A stretch of DNA of 64,000 nt, from NCBI GenBank assembly GCA_934141245.1, contig CAKPCB010000003.1, forward strand, positions 83,989 to 147,988, in the 5' to 3' direction. Shown piece after piece: positions 41,055 to 50,449 of this stretch. How positions within the stretch are numbered: the stretch's first letter is position 1; each line of letters opens with the position of its first letter. The position numbers were made by a program, and so were the translations under genes. The stretch is from an uncultured Bacilli bacterium. GTDB taxonomy: Bacteria > Bacillota_I > Bacilli_A > RF39 > UBA660. Under the pieces are notes generated by a model. That model did no database searches. It was not told where the DNA came from and was given only the letters and a program-made list of their open reading frames with translations.

Positions 41055-43277
41055 ATGGAAGCCAATAAATATTATAAATATATTGATTTTATGAGACTAT
41101 TATCATGTATTTCAGTATTACTATATCATTTAGGATTATTAAATGGTGGATATCTTGCCGTTTGTATCTTTTTTGTTCTGAGTGGATACCTATCATGCGT
41201 TTCTGCATTTAAGAAAGAAAAGTTTTCTATTTTTTCTTATTATTATAATAAATTGTTAAGGATATATGTTCCTGTTGTTATTTTTGCATTTATTACGGTA
41301 GCAATTATTTCACTTTTTCCAAGTATTAATTGGTTTAATTTAAAACCGGAAGTAAGATCTGTCATATTTGGATACAATAACTTTTGGCAATTAAATACCA
41401 ATCTTGATTATTTTGCTAGGCACTCAACTTCACCATTTATTCATTTATGGTATATTTCAATTTTGTTACAGTTTGAATTAGTATTTCCATTTTTATATAT
41501 AATTTTACATAAATTAGGAAATAAATTTAATAAATTAGTACCATGTATCATTTCTACAACTATCTCAATTGCTGCATGCTTATATTTTTTTGTATCATGT
41601 ACGAAGACAAACATAATGACAATTTATTATGGAACATTCTTTAGAAGTTTCTCATTTCTATTTGGTATTTCATTTGGCTTTATTAACTCATATTATGGAA
41701 GTGTAATATCCAAAAAAATAAATAATAAAATAATCAATAAATTACTATTAATAGTTTGTATAGCACTTTCACTATATTTACTTGTTTTTATCAAATTTGA
41801 TTCAAGGTATTTTTCTTTAGCAATGATTATTATTACAATAATTACTTGTGTATTGATTGATTATAGCATCAGTAATTGTAATGATAAGTTATCATTTTTT
41901 GATAAAACTGTAAAACAATTATCTTCTATAAGTTATGAAATTTACTTGTTTCAATATCCTATAATATTCTTATTTCAATATATAAATATTAATTATACAA
42001 TGAAAATTGTACTAATACTCATTTTAACAATTGTCGTATCATATATATTTAATTTTTGTCTTAACAACAAAAACAAAAAAATTAAAAGTATTCAGTATTT
42101 ATGCTTAACAATTATACTACTAGTGGCATCATTTGGTGTATATAAGTATATTATTTCAAAAGACCATACTAAAGAAATGCAGCTTTTGGAAAAGCAACTT
42201 GCAGAAAATGAAAAAATGATTGATAAAAACAATGAAAAGTATTTAGAGTTAATTAAACAAGAAGAAATGGATTGGAATAAAGTTCTAGATGAATATGAAA
42301 AGGGAGAAGCTAAGTTAGGGGAAATTGTTAATAAATTACCCATAGTTGGAATTGGCGATTCTGTTATGTTAGGTGCTGTACAAACTTTGCACTCACGTTT
42401 TCCAAATGGATATTTTGACGCTAAAGTTTCTAGAACGGATTGGGAAGCCAATCCAATACTAAAAGATTTGATAAATAAAAGTATATTAGGAGATCCTATT
42501 ATAATTGGACTAGGTACTAATGGTGGATGTACAAATTCATGCAAAACAGAAATAATGAAAACATGTGGCAAACGTAAAGTTTTTTGGATAAATACTACTA
42601 ATTATGATTATATAAATAATGATTTAAATGTACTTTCAAAAAAATATGAAAATTTACATGTAATAGATTGGAAAAGTGCATCTTCAGGACATAAAGAGTA
42701 CTTTGTTTCTGATGGTATACATTTGACTTCTTCTGGTAGAAGGGCATACACAGATACTATTTATAATTCAATATATCAGGTTTACTTAAGTGAATATAAT
42801 AAAAAAAAGCAAGAAGCTTTACAAGAACATGAGAATAGACTAAAAAATAAGATAACTTTTTATGGGAATCAAGTATTACTTAATGCATTTAACTATATAC
42901 AAGAGGAATTTCAAGATTCAAAATTTATTGTGGATAAAAAGCTTGATTATAAAAGAATAAAATTAGAAATTACTAAGTCTATTGATAATAAATCATTAAC
43001 TAATAAAATTATTTTCGTTGTTGATTCGACAATTGGTATTACATTGAATGAATATAAGGAACTATTTGGTCTTTGTGATGTTTGTGAATTATACATATTA
43101 TCAACGGATAAGAGTATTAGTGAAGAACTAGAAAAATTAGGTATAAAGAATATAAAAGTATTGAAATTCTACGAGGAAATATGGAAAAATAAAAATTATC
43201 TTTCTAGTGATGGAATTCGTCTTTCTAAAGAAGGCAATAAAGCATTATCTACTTTTATAAAAGAAAAAATTCAATAA
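41055..43277 (+). CDS. Membrane acyltransferase with two SGNH domains (OatA-like)
   Basis: The 740-aa protein has an acyltransferase-3 membrane domain (about 10 helices, residues 1-365, opening YIDFMRLLSCISVLLYHLG) and an extracellular part. A first SGNH domain has GDS at 434-436 and DGIH at 553-556, so its Ser and His are intact. A second copy follows: the GDS position reads GNQ (604-606) and DGIH reads DGIR (719-722). The domain plan is that of OatA, which O-acetylates peptidoglycan, with an added degenerate repeat. A Lys/Glu-rich linker near 370-420 could be coiled coil. About 280 non-coding AT-rich bases precede it, with TATAAT at 41016. Confidence 0.88.
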   Translation: MEANKYYKYIDFMRLLSCISVLLYHLGLLNGGYLAVCIFFVLSGYLSCVSAFKKEKFSIFSYYYNKLLRIYVPVVIFAFITVAIISLFPSINWFNLKPEVRSVIFGYNNFWQLNTNLDYFARHSTSPFIHLWYISILLQFELVFPFLYIILHKLGNKFNKLVPCIISTTISIAACLYFFVSCTKTNIMTIYYGTFFRSFSFLFGISFGFINSYYGSVISKKINNKIINKLLLIVCIALSLYLLVFIKFDSRYFSLAMIIITIITCVLIDYSISNCNDKLSFFDKTVKQLSSISYEIYLFQYPIIFLFQYININYTMKIVLILILTIVVSYIFNFCLNNKNKKIKSIQYLCLTIILLVASFGVYKYIISKDHTKEMQLLEKQLAENEKMIDKNNEKYLELIKQEEMDWNKVLDEYEKGEAKLGEIVNKLPIVGIGDSVMLGAVQTLHSRFPNGYFDAKVSRTDWEANPILKDLINKSILGDPIIIGLGTNGGCTNSCKTEIMKTCGKRKVFWINTTNYDYINNDLNVLSKKYENLHVIDWKSASSGHKEYFVSDGIHLTSSGRRAYTDTIYNSIYQVYLSEYNKKKQEALQEHENRLKNKITFYGNQVLLNAFNYIQEEFQDSKFIVDKKLDYKRIKLEITKSIDNKSLTNKIIFVVDSTIGITLNEYKELFGLCDVCELYILSTDKSISEELEKLGIKNIKVLKFYEEIWKNKNYLSSDGIRLSKEGNKALSTFIKEKIQ

Positions 43278-43285
43278 ATTAAATG

Positions 43286-43318
43286 AAAATGCCTACAAAA
43301 GATTTGTAAGCATTTTTA
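43286..43318 (+). terminator. Terminator after the acyltransferase gene
   Basis: AAAATGC and TACAAA pair with TTTGTA and GCATTTT across one mismatch, followed by TTTT. Confidence 0.75.
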
Positions 43319-43452
43319 TATATTATACATTTTAATTATTATATTTATATAGTCTAATCAAACTTGATATTTGATAAACTTTCATCACCGACAATTACAA
43401 ATCCTTTTGACTATATTAATTAACTATTTATTTAAATTGTGTTATAATACTT

Positions 43453-43482
43453 TTGACAGTTAATTAAAAAAATGTCTATAAT
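43453..43482 (+). promoter_or_regulatory. Promoter of cysS
   Basis: TTGACA at 43453-43458 and TATAAT at 43477-43482 are 18 bases apart. The leader to the ATG at 43525 is only about 35 bases and contains no T-box. Confidence 0.75.
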
Positions 43483-43524
43483 GAATTTATAATAAATAAA
43501 ATATTAATAAGAGGATGGTGTCTA

Positions 43525-44919
43525 ATGAAATTATATAATACATTATCAAAAAAAATTGAAACATTTACTCCTAATGAAGAGGGAATTGTTAAAATGTATA
43601 CATGTGGACCAACCGTATATAATTATGCACATATAGGTAACTTGAGAACCTACATTTTTGAGGATATATTAGAAAAAGGTCTTAACTATTTAGGATATGA
43701 TGTTATGCGTGTTATGAATATAACTGATGTTGGACATATGACTAGTGATAGCGATTCTGGTGAAGATAAGATGGAAAAAGGTGCTCTAAGAGAAGGAAAA
43801 ACAGTATATGAAATAGCCGATTTCTATACAAAGGCTTTCTTTGAAGATTTTTCTAAATTGAACATTAATAAACCTGCTATAGTAGAAAATGCTAGTAAAC
43901 ATATTGATAAATACATTGAAATGATTCAAAAAATGCTGGATGATGGATATGCATATATATCTGAAGGAAACGTATATTTCGATATTTCGAAAGCTAAGGA
44001 TTATTATAAACTTTCAGGCAAAAATCCAGATGATTTAAAGGTTGGAGTTAGAGAAACTGTTGAAGAAGACAAAGCTAAAAGAAATCCTGGTGATTTTGGT
44101 TTATGGTTTACGGTTTCTAAGTTTGCTAATCAAGACATGAAATGGGACTCTCCTTGGGGAGTTGGATACCCTGGATGGCATATTGAATGCTCTGGAATAT
44201 CAGCAGAATATTTAGGAGAGTACTTAGATATACATTGTGGTGGTGTAGATAATATTTTTCCACATCATACTAATGAAATAGCTCAAAGCGAAGCTTATTT
44301 TGGACATAAATGGTGTAACTACTGGTTACATGGAGAACATTTAAATAATAAAGATGGTAAAATGAGCAAATCAAAAGGAGAATTTTTAACAGTCTCATTA
44401 CTTGAAGAAAAAGGATATTCTCCCCTTGCATATAGATTCTTTTGTTTAAATAGTCATTATAGAAATCAATTAATATTTTCATATGAGGCATTAGATGGTG
44501 CAGAACAAGCCTATCAAAAATTAAAAAATAAAATTAAAGGTTTAGACAAAACACCAAATCTTCATGAAAGTAAGATAGATTTTTATCAAAATAAATTTAA
44601 AGATGCAATTTCTAATGATTTAAATACGGCTTCTATGCTTACTGTTTTGTATGATTTACTTAAAGATGATGAACTAACAGACTTTACTAAACTATATTTA
44701 GTTAATGATTTTGATAAAGTATTATCATTAGGACTTATTGATGAAGAAAAAACGGTGGATAGCGAATTTGAAAAATATATATTAGAGAAAATTGAAGAAA
44801 GAAATAAAGCAAAAAAAGAAAAAGATTATGCAAAAGCAGATGAAATTAGAAATGAATTGTTAGAAAAGAAAGTTCGTTTGATTGATTCTAGGGAAGGAAC
44901 TACATACGAAATAATATAG
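43525..44919 (+). CDS. cysS: Cysteinyl-tRNA synthetase
   Basis: The 464-aa class I synthetase charges tRNA-Cys. MYTCGPTVYNYAHIGNLR carries the zinc Cys and the HIGH-type motif, further zinc ligands occur in IECSGIS and the HHTNEIAQSE segment, and KMSKS reads GKMSKSKGEF. It starts the cysS-(yugP)-(kinase-like)-mrnC-rlmB-sigH block, which in Bacillus is cysS-mrnC-rlmB-yacP-sigH. Confidence 0.97.
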   Translation: MKLYNTLSKKIETFTPNEEGIVKMYTCGPTVYNYAHIGNLRTYIFEDILEKGLNYLGYDVMRVMNITDVGHMTSDSDSGEDKMEKGALREGKTVYEIADFYTKAFFEDFSKLNINKPAIVENASKHIDKYIEMIQKMLDDGYAYISEGNVYFDISKAKDYYKLSGKNPDDLKVGVRETVEEDKAKRNPGDFGLWFTVSKFANQDMKWDSPWGVGYPGWHIECSGISAEYLGEYLDIHCGGVDNIFPHHTNEIAQSEAYFGHKWCNYWLHGEHLNNKDGKMSKSKGEFLTVSLLEEKGYSPLAYRFFCLNSHYRNQLIFSYEALDGAEQAYQKLKNKIKGLDKTPNLHESKIDFYQNKFKDAISNDLNTASMLTVLYDLLKDDELTDFTKLYLVNDFDKVLSLGLIDEEKTVDSEFEKYILEKIEERNKAKKEKDYAKADEIRNELLEKKVRLIDSREGTTYEII

Positions 44920-44927
44920 GAGGGAAA

Positions 44928-45611
44928 ATGAATAATTATTTAATTAGTGAAATTCTTTTAATAACCGGATTTTTAATAAGTTTATTTGCTCAACTTTTTA
45001 TAAGTATCTCTTATAGCAAATATAAAAGAGTTGGCAATAGAAAGAAAATTAGTGGTTTTGAAACAGCAAGAAAAATATTAGATGATAATGGTTTACAAGA
45101 TGTTTATGTTACTGAAACTAAGGGTAATTTAACTGATCATTATGATCCAAATAGAAAAGTTATAAGGCTTTCTACAGAGATTTTTCATGGAACAACTATT
45201 GCTGCCTCTTCTGTTGCAGCACATGAGGTTGGTCATGCAATTCAAGACAAAGAGAGTTATTCGTTTATGCGTTTTAGATCTGCAATTTTTCCTCTTGTAA
45301 GAATAGCTTCTTATGGTGGATATTTTGCAATTTTAATAGGAATAATATTTGGAATGACAGATTTGATTTGGTTAGGAATTGCCTGTGAAATTATTATATT
45401 ATTATTTCAACTTCTTACATTACCGGTAGAATTTAATGCTTCTGAAAGAGCAAAAAAGGAATTAGTTAGATTAGGTATTTTAGATAATGATGAATTAGAT
45501 GGAGGATCTAAAATGCTTAAGGCAGCAGCATTTACATATGTTGCATCTGTTTTAACAACAATACTACAAATATTAAGATTGATTGTCATGCTTTCTGGTA
45601 GAGACGATTAG
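44928..45611 (+). CDS. YugP-like membrane zinc metallopeptidase
   Basis: The 227-aa protein has membrane helices at residues 3-25 and near 125-170 and 195-220, and a zinc site AAHEVGHAIQD near residue 100 (HExxH). It matches the YugP/neutral zinc metallopeptidase family of membrane-embedded proteases with unknown substrates. GGAGGG lies just upstream, 8 bases after cysS. The insertion between cysS and mrnC is not the Bacillus order. Confidence 0.9.
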   Translation: MNNYLISEILLITGFLISLFAQLFISISYSKYKRVGNRKKISGFETARKILDDNGLQDVYVTETKGNLTDHYDPNRKVIRLSTEIFHGTTIAASSVAAHEVGHAIQDKESYSFMRFRSAIFPLVRIASYGGYFAILIGIIFGMTDLIWLGIACEIIILLFQLLTLPVEFNASERAKKELVRLGILDNDELDGGSKMLKAAAFTYVASVLTTILQILRLIVMLSGRDD

Positions 45612-45689
45612 TCTTTTTTTATTTCTTTTTTTCTTTACAAATTAAATAATATTCGTTAAAATACAACTTAATGTTTGGAGTGAATTACT

Positions 45690-46382
45690 GTGGATAAATT
45701 AAATGTTGTTAAAATGACTAGAAAAGATATAAAAGGGCTTCCGCTTGTTAAAAACGGTAAAATGGGAGCAACTTCTAAAGTTTATAGACTTAATAATCTT
45801 GAATGTTTAAAAATTTTTAATTATAACTTATCTGAATATGAACTTTATAGAATTAATAAATTTACCAATATGTGTATAACCGGTGTTAACTTTCCAACAA
45901 AACTTGTTATTGTTGATAAAAAATTTAAAGGGTATATTTCAGATTTTATAAATGGCGAATCATTAGATACACTTTCTTATATTGGCTACTCAGAATTTAT
46001 TAATGCTGCTGTTCCATTACTGGAAGCAATTAGAAAGGTTTCGGTAGAAAGAATTAGAATTTTTGATTCACATGAGGGGAATATAATGTATAATTATGAT
46101 ACGGGTATGTTAGAGATCATTGATCCCGTTGAATGGTCTTTTGATTACACTAGTTCAATTAGGGAGATACATGAAAAAAATTTTAAAATGATAAATTCCA
46201 CTATAAGAAGATATCTTTTCCACAATAGTGATATTTATAATGCAGCAGCATATATTCCATATTTAAAAGATATTACTATTTCAGATGATTTTGTAGAGTA
46301 TTATGAAACTTTAAGAGAATATATGGAAGAGGCAAAGAATGTAAAAATCAAATCAATTGTTGATTCTAGGAGATATATATAA
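45690..46382 (+). CDS. Protein-kinase-like protein
   Basis: The 230-aa protein shows a kinase-like pattern: a Gly-containing loop GKMGATSKVYRL (23-34), a possible ATP-binding Lys in CLKIF (Lys41), a catalytic-loop-like DSHEGN (Asp126...Asn131) and IIDP (Asp145) in place of DFG. The spacing fits small aminoglycoside-kinase or Rio-like folds. The GTG start at 45690 follows TGGAGTG. It is coupled to mrnC by TAATG. Its substrate is unknown and the kinase call is an inference from motifs. Confidence 0.55.
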   Translation: MDKLNVVKMTRKDIKGLPLVKNGKMGATSKVYRLNNLECLKIFNYNLSEYELYRINKFTNMCITGVNFPTKLVIVDKKFKGYISDFINGESLDTLSYIGYSEFINAAVPLLEAIRKVSVERIRIFDSHEGNIMYNYDTGMLEIIDPVEWSFDYTSSIREIHEKNFKMINSTIRRYLFHNSDIYNAAAYIPYLKDITISDDFVEYYETLREYMEEAKNVKIKSIVDSRRYI

Positions 46383-46771
46383 TGAATGCAAAAGAAATTA
46401 ATGTGTTAGTGTTAGCTTATATGGGTGATACTATATATGAAAAATATATTAGAGAATTTTTAATAAATAAAAAAATACCAAATGTTAATGAACTTCAAAA
46501 ACACTCAGTTGAATATGTAAGTGCTAAAGCACAAGCTAAGTTTTTAACAGAACTTGTGGATAAAAACATTCTAAACAACGAAGAAATTTCAGTAATAAAA
46601 AGGGCTAGAAATAATAAAAGTGGGAAACATCCAAAAAATTGTGATATTTTAACATACAAACATGCAACCGCATTAGAAGCATTAATTGGATATTTGTATT
46701 TTGAAAATAAGCAAGATAGAATAGATGAGATAATGAAAATTATACTAAAAGAAAAGGGAAATATAATATGA
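46382..46771 (+). CDS. mrnC: Mini-ribonuclease 3
   Basis: The 129-aa RNase III-like nuclease without a double-stranded RNA-binding domain matures 23S rRNA in Firmicutes. LAYMGDTIYEKYIREFL holds the catalytic Asp, and ATALEALIGYLY the catalytic Glu; RARNNKSGKHPKN is typical of the family. It overlaps its neighbours at both ends. rnmV, the 5S rRNA maturase gene, is missing at its usual place in this window. Confidence 0.95.
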   Translation: MNAKEINVLVLAYMGDTIYEKYIREFLINKKIPNVNELQKHSVEYVSAKAQAKFLTELVDKNILNNEEISVIKRARNNKSGKHPKNCDILTYKHATALEALIGYLYFENKQDRIDEIMKIILKEKGNII

Positions 46772-47463
46772 TAGTATATGGTAGAAATGTAGCAAAAGAA
46801 ATGTTAAACAGTAATAAAAAAATAAACAAAATAATGATTCAAAAAGATTTTGGTGATAAAAGCATAATTTCTTTGATAGAAAATAAAAAAATCAAGTGTG
46901 AAATTTTAGATAAAAAAGAATTTTCTAGATTTGATAAATTTTCACATCAAGGTATAATTCTTGATGTAGAAGATTTTGTCTACACTGATTTGAACGAAAT
47001 AATTTCAGTGCCTGATGCAACTATAGTAATATTAGATCATTTGGAAGATCCACATAATTTGGGTGCTATAATAAGAACTTGTGAAGCTGCTGGAATAACA
47101 GGTATTATTTTACCAAAGGATAGAAGTGTATCTGTTAATTCAACTGTTATGAAAACAAGTGCAGGTGCATTAGAAAATGTTAAAATATCTATGGTTACTA
47201 ATTTAAATCAAACAATTAAAGAACTAAAAGACAAAGGCTTTTGGATTGTTGGGACCGATATGAATGGTCAAGATTATAGAACAATAGATTACAGTGGTAA
47301 AATTGCTATAATTATTGGAAATGAAGGCAAGGGTATGAGTAGCATTATTTCTAGTAATTGTGATTTTATAGCTGAAATTCCTATGTATGGAAAGATAAAT
47401 AGCTTAAATGCTTCTGTTGCTGCTGGAATTATAATATATGAGGCGATTCGTTCAAAAAGATAG
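46768..47463 (+). CDS. rlmB: 23S rRNA 2'-O-ribose methyltransferase RlmB
   Basis: The 231-aa SPOUT enzyme of the TrmH family methylates a conserved 23S guanosine. It has a short N-terminal L30e-like substrate domain and the knot motifs DHLEDPHNLGAIIRTCEAAG, IIIGNEGKGMS and IPMYGKINSLNASVAAGI. The ATG overlaps the mrnC stop by 4 bases. yacP, which follows in Bacillus, is absent. Confidence 0.96.
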   Translation: MIVYGRNVAKEMLNSNKKINKIMIQKDFGDKSIISLIENKKIKCEILDKKEFSRFDKFSHQGIILDVEDFVYTDLNEIISVPDATIVILDHLEDPHNLGAIIRTCEAAGITGIILPKDRSVSVNSTVMKTSAGALENVKISMVTNLNQTIKELKDKGFWIVGTDMNGQDYRTIDYSGKIAIIIGNEGKGMSSIISSNCDFIAEIPMYGKINSLNASVAAGIIIYEAIRSKR

Positions 47464-47470
47464 GAGAAAT

Positions 47471-48091
47471 ATGAAATATCAAAATCTTGATGATAACGAA
47501 ATATTATACTTAATTAGTGAAAACGATGAAGAAGCTTATAATTATATGTATTGCAAATATAAACCGCTTATATCTAAATTTGCAACTGTGATTTTAAAAA
47601 ACTTCAAATATTTAAATCTTGAATATGATGATTTAATTCAAGAAGGAATGTATGGACTCAGTTTAGCAATAAAAAGATTTGACAACACAAGCGATAATAT
47701 ATTTTTTACATTATGTTATATATGTATAAAAAGAGAAATGTATAAGTTGGTTACAAAAGCAAATGCAAATAAGAGAATTTTCTTAAATTCATGTATATCA
47801 CTTGATTCAATAAAAAATATTGAAACAGGTATTTTAGTTGAAGATGTTAGTTATAATGAGGCAGATAACACTGAATATATAATTGATGAAATAGAGCAAA
47901 GAAAATTGTTTTTAGATTTAAAATATTTGCTTAAGCCAAAATATTCAATGGTTTATGAGTTAAAAATAAATGGATTTTCTAATAAAGACATTGCATCACT
48001 ATTAGAAATACGTTATAAAGATGTTGATAATTATTTAAGAAGTATCAAAAATACTATTAAGAAAAAAACAGATATTGAATATCTAATATAA
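47471..48091 (+). CDS. sigH: Sigma-H-type RNA polymerase sigma factor
   Basis: The 206-aa factor has region 2 (YDDLIQEGMYGLSLAIKRFD...FFTLCYICIKREMYKLV) and region 4 (LKPKYSMVYELKINGFSNKDIASLLEI). Its position after rlmB identifies it as SigH, which starts sporulation and competence genes in Bacillus. ATG 47471 has TAGGAG just upstream, overlapping the rlmB stop; an ATG at 47438 lies inside rlmB and is not used. Confidence 0.9.
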   Translation: MKYQNLDDNEILYLISENDEEAYNYMYCKYKPLISKFATVILKNFKYLNLEYDDLIQEGMYGLSLAIKRFDNTSDNIFFTLCYICIKREMYKLVTKANANKRIFLNSCISLDSIKNIETGILVEDVSYNEADNTEYIIDEIEQRKLFLDLKYLLKPKYSMVYELKINGFSNKDIASLLEIRYKDVDNYLRSIKNTIKKKTDIEYLI

Positions 48092-48119
48092 AAAATGTAT
48101 AATTATACTAGGTGATACT

Positions 48120-48758
48120 ATGAAATCGGGTAGGACAATTAGTATAAATAGATATTTAATGTATGAAAATGATAAAAGCAGACTTCTTGAGATGATATAT
48201 ATTTTAGATAAAGAATTAAAGCGTATACATATGCAAGGTTACTATGTGGCTGGATTAAATTCTGGAACTATTATTTATAATGAAGATGGAACATTTTCGT
48301 TTACTAATATTATGAGAAATTCTTTTGATAAGGATATGAATATAAAAAGAAATATTTTAGATTTTGCTAAATTGTCGCTAGGAGTTTATGTATTTGCGTC
48401 ACTACCACAAACTAATTTTAATGATTATACTAAATTAAAAGATGAGTATGTATATGAAAACTTTAAAGCACTAAAAGAATTTATACCAATCGGTTCTGAT
48501 TATTATGAGAGTGTAATAGTTGACGAGAGATATACATATTATAGTGATTTTGTAGATAGATTAAGAAACACTAATTCAGCAACAATGGGAAATAGTAATT
48601 CACATACAAAAGTATATTCAACTCCAGCAGGTAAACTCTATTCTGGAGAAGATAATAATTCAGGTTTTTCTTCAGTAGCATTTTACTTTATAATAACGAT
48701 TATGTTTATACTTTTTTCAGTAGCAAGTTATGTATTGTTTATTACTATTAGGGGGTAA
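48120..48758 (+). CDS. Membrane-anchored pseudokinase-like protein
   Basis: The 212-aa protein resembles the C-lobe of a Ser/Thr kinase: HMQGYYVAGLNSGTIIYNEDGTFSFTNI (37-64) lines up with the catalytic and DFG region, but HRD is VAG, the metal-binding Asn is Thr and DFG is lost. The N-lobe is missing. A Ser/Thr/Asn-rich linker near 165-185 leads to a C-terminal membrane helix (about 187-209). It is probably a non-catalytic, membrane-bound binding protein. It lies between sigH and whiA. Confidence 0.5.
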   Translation: MKSGRTISINRYLMYENDKSRLLEMIYILDKELKRIHMQGYYVAGLNSGTIIYNEDGTFSFTNIMRNSFDKDMNIKRNILDFAKLSLGVYVFASLPQTNFNDYTKLKDEYVYENFKALKEFIPIGSDYYESVIVDERYTYYSDFVDRLRNTNSATMGNSNSHTKVYSTPAGKLYSGEDNNSGFSSVAFYFIITIMFILFSVASYVLFITIRG

Positions 48759-48760
48759 AT

Positions 48761-49687
48761 ATGTCTTTTACAGAAAAAGTAAAAAATGAAATAACGGATA
48801 TTAAATTAACAAAATCAGAAGAAATAGCAGAACTTTCATCTTTTATAAGAACAAATGGTAAATTTTTTGATGAATATGTTGAAATATATACAGAAAATAT
48901 CAAAGTTGCTAAAAGAATATTTTGCTTAGTTAAAAATATTTATAATGTGGATTCAGAAATAATAACAAAGAAAAGTCAAATTTTTGATAAAAAAAATGTT
49001 TATTTTGTAAAACTGGCAGAAAAAAAATCCTTTATATTAGAGGATTTATCTGTTTTTGATAAGGATGGAAACTATATTAATATGGTTAATCAATATATAA
49101 TTGGTTCACTAGATGAAATTAAGTCATATATTAGAGGAGCTTTTTTAGCAAAAGGAAGCATAAATGATCCCAAAACATCACAATATCATTTGGAGTTTTT
49201 ATTTGATAAAAAGGATGAATCTGTTATGGTTCAAGAATTGTTAAATAGATTTGATTTGAATGCAAAAATATTATTACGAGAGAAAAAATATATGATATAT
49301 ATAAAGGATTCTGATGATATAAGTGATTTCTTAAAAATAATTGGTGCTTATCAAGCCGTTATGTATTATGAGAATGTTAGAGCTATGAAGGAGCAAAAAA
49401 ACATAACAAATAGACTCAATAATTGTGAGCAGGCAAATATAGATAAAGTACTTATTAGTTCTAATGAACAAATTAAAGACATTGAATTAATCTTTGAAAA
49501 ACTTGGTAAAGATTTTTTGGATGAAAAGCTTCTTGTTGTTGCAGAATATAGAATTAAATATCCAGAAACTTCACTTTTAGAGTTAAGTGAAATAATTAGT
49601 ATTGAAACAAATAAAAATATAACAAAGTCTGGTTTGAATCATAGATTTAGAAAAATAAAGGCAATTGCAGAAAGATTAAAAAGTTAA
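48761..49687 (+). CDS. whiA: WhiA-family regulator
   Basis: The 308-aa protein has an N-terminal LAGLIDADG-like part (SFTEKVKNEITDIKLTKSEEIAELSSFIRTNGKF, FLAKGSINDPKTSQYHLEF) and a C-terminal helix-turn-helix (LLELSEIISIETNKNITKSGLNHRFRKIKAIAERL). WhiA binds DNA and affects cell division and chromosome segregation in Firmicutes and sporulation in Streptomyces. The rapZ and gluP-like genes that usually precede it are absent. A very strong terminator follows. Confidence 0.95.
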   Translation: MSFTEKVKNEITDIKLTKSEEIAELSSFIRTNGKFFDEYVEIYTENIKVAKRIFCLVKNIYNVDSEIITKKSQIFDKKNVYFVKLAEKKSFILEDLSVFDKDGNYINMVNQYIIGSLDEIKSYIRGAFLAKGSINDPKTSQYHLEFLFDKKDESVMVQELLNRFDLNAKILLREKKYMIYIKDSDDISDFLKIIGAYQAVMYYENVRAMKEQKNITNRLNNCEQANIDKVLISSNEQIKDIELIFEKLGKDFLDEKLLVVAEYRIKYPETSLLELSEIISIETNKNITKSGLNHRFRKIKAIAERLKS

Positions 49688-49690
49688 CAA

Positions 49691-49732
49691 AAAAAGTCAG
49701 TCTTTTTTATTAAAAAAGATTGACTTTTTATC
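49691..49732 (+). terminator. Strong terminator after whiA
   Basis: Bases 49691-49709 pair with 49711-49729 over nearly 19 positions with one G-U, leaving a minimal loop. T tracts occur on both strands. Confidence 0.88.
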
Positions 49733-49808
49733 ATATTGAATAGTATACTTTAATAGTATGGTGAGAATAAATTTCCCATAACTCTCTTTATAGATGGGAG
49801 GTGAAATA

Positions 49809-50408
49809 ATGGAAGACAAGAGAAGCAAAAATGTCGTTATTATAGCACTATGCTTAGCATTAATTTTCATGGGTGTAGGTTTTGCTGCACTATCACAAAA
49901 TTTAACTATCAGCGCTACAGGTACTATTGCTTCAACAGGTTCTAACGCATGGAATGTTCATTTTGATACTTTTACTGATTCAACTGGTAAAATTGAAGGT
50001 AATACAGGTGCTGATAAAACTGCTAATAAAAATTATTTTGTTGATGGAAATCTTAACGCAACTGTAACATTCGAATTAAAGAAACCAGGAGATATGGTTC
50101 AATATACTGGTGTAATTAAGAACTCTGGTACAATTAATGCTAAATTAGCTACTTATCTTTCAACTTTTGAAGCAGCTACAGATAAGACTGATGATCAACA
50201 TGAATTTATTGAAAAAACTATAACAATTGATGGCACTGCAATAACACTTAACGAAGATACAACAAGTGTTACTGCTCCAATAGTTAATCTAGCTCAAAAT
50301 GATACTTCAACAGTAGTAGTTACTTATAAGTTTAAAGATGTTGAAAATATGCCAACAAAAGAAGTAACTTTAAGTGATACTATGACTTTTGGATTTGTAC
50401 AAAGCTAG
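49809..50408 (+). CDS. Secreted beta-rich protein, possibly TasA/camelysin-like
   Basis: The 199-aa protein has a signal-type N-terminus (KNVVIIALCLALIFMGVGFAALSQ) followed by a beta-rich domain full of Thr, Asn and Asp. The pattern of a signal segment, then LTISATGTIASTG, resembles fibre-forming TasA/CalY-type and related proteins of gut Firmicutes. No SipW signal peptidase or sortase motif is present. ATG 49809 follows GGGAGGTGAA. Codons look well adapted (many GCT, ACT), so it may be abundant. It has its own terminator. Confidence 0.55.
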   Translation: MEDKRSKNVVIIALCLALIFMGVGFAALSQNLTISATGTIASTGSNAWNVHFDTFTDSTGKIEGNTGADKTANKNYFVDGNLNATVTFELKKPGDMVQYTGVIKNSGTINAKLATYLSTFEAATDKTDDQHEFIEKTITIDGTAITLNEDTTSVTAPIVNLAQNDTSTVVVTYKFKDVENMPTKEVTLSDTMTFGFVQS

Positions 50409-50424
50409 TATAGATTTGGAAATT

Positions 50425-50449
50425 GAAAGCATTTAGCTTTCTTTTTTTT
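50425..50449 (+). terminator. Terminator of the secreted-protein gene
   Basis: GAAAGC (50425-50430) pairs with GCTTTC (50436-50441), followed by eight T. It overlaps the 3' end of the convergent clpP. Confidence 0.75.
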
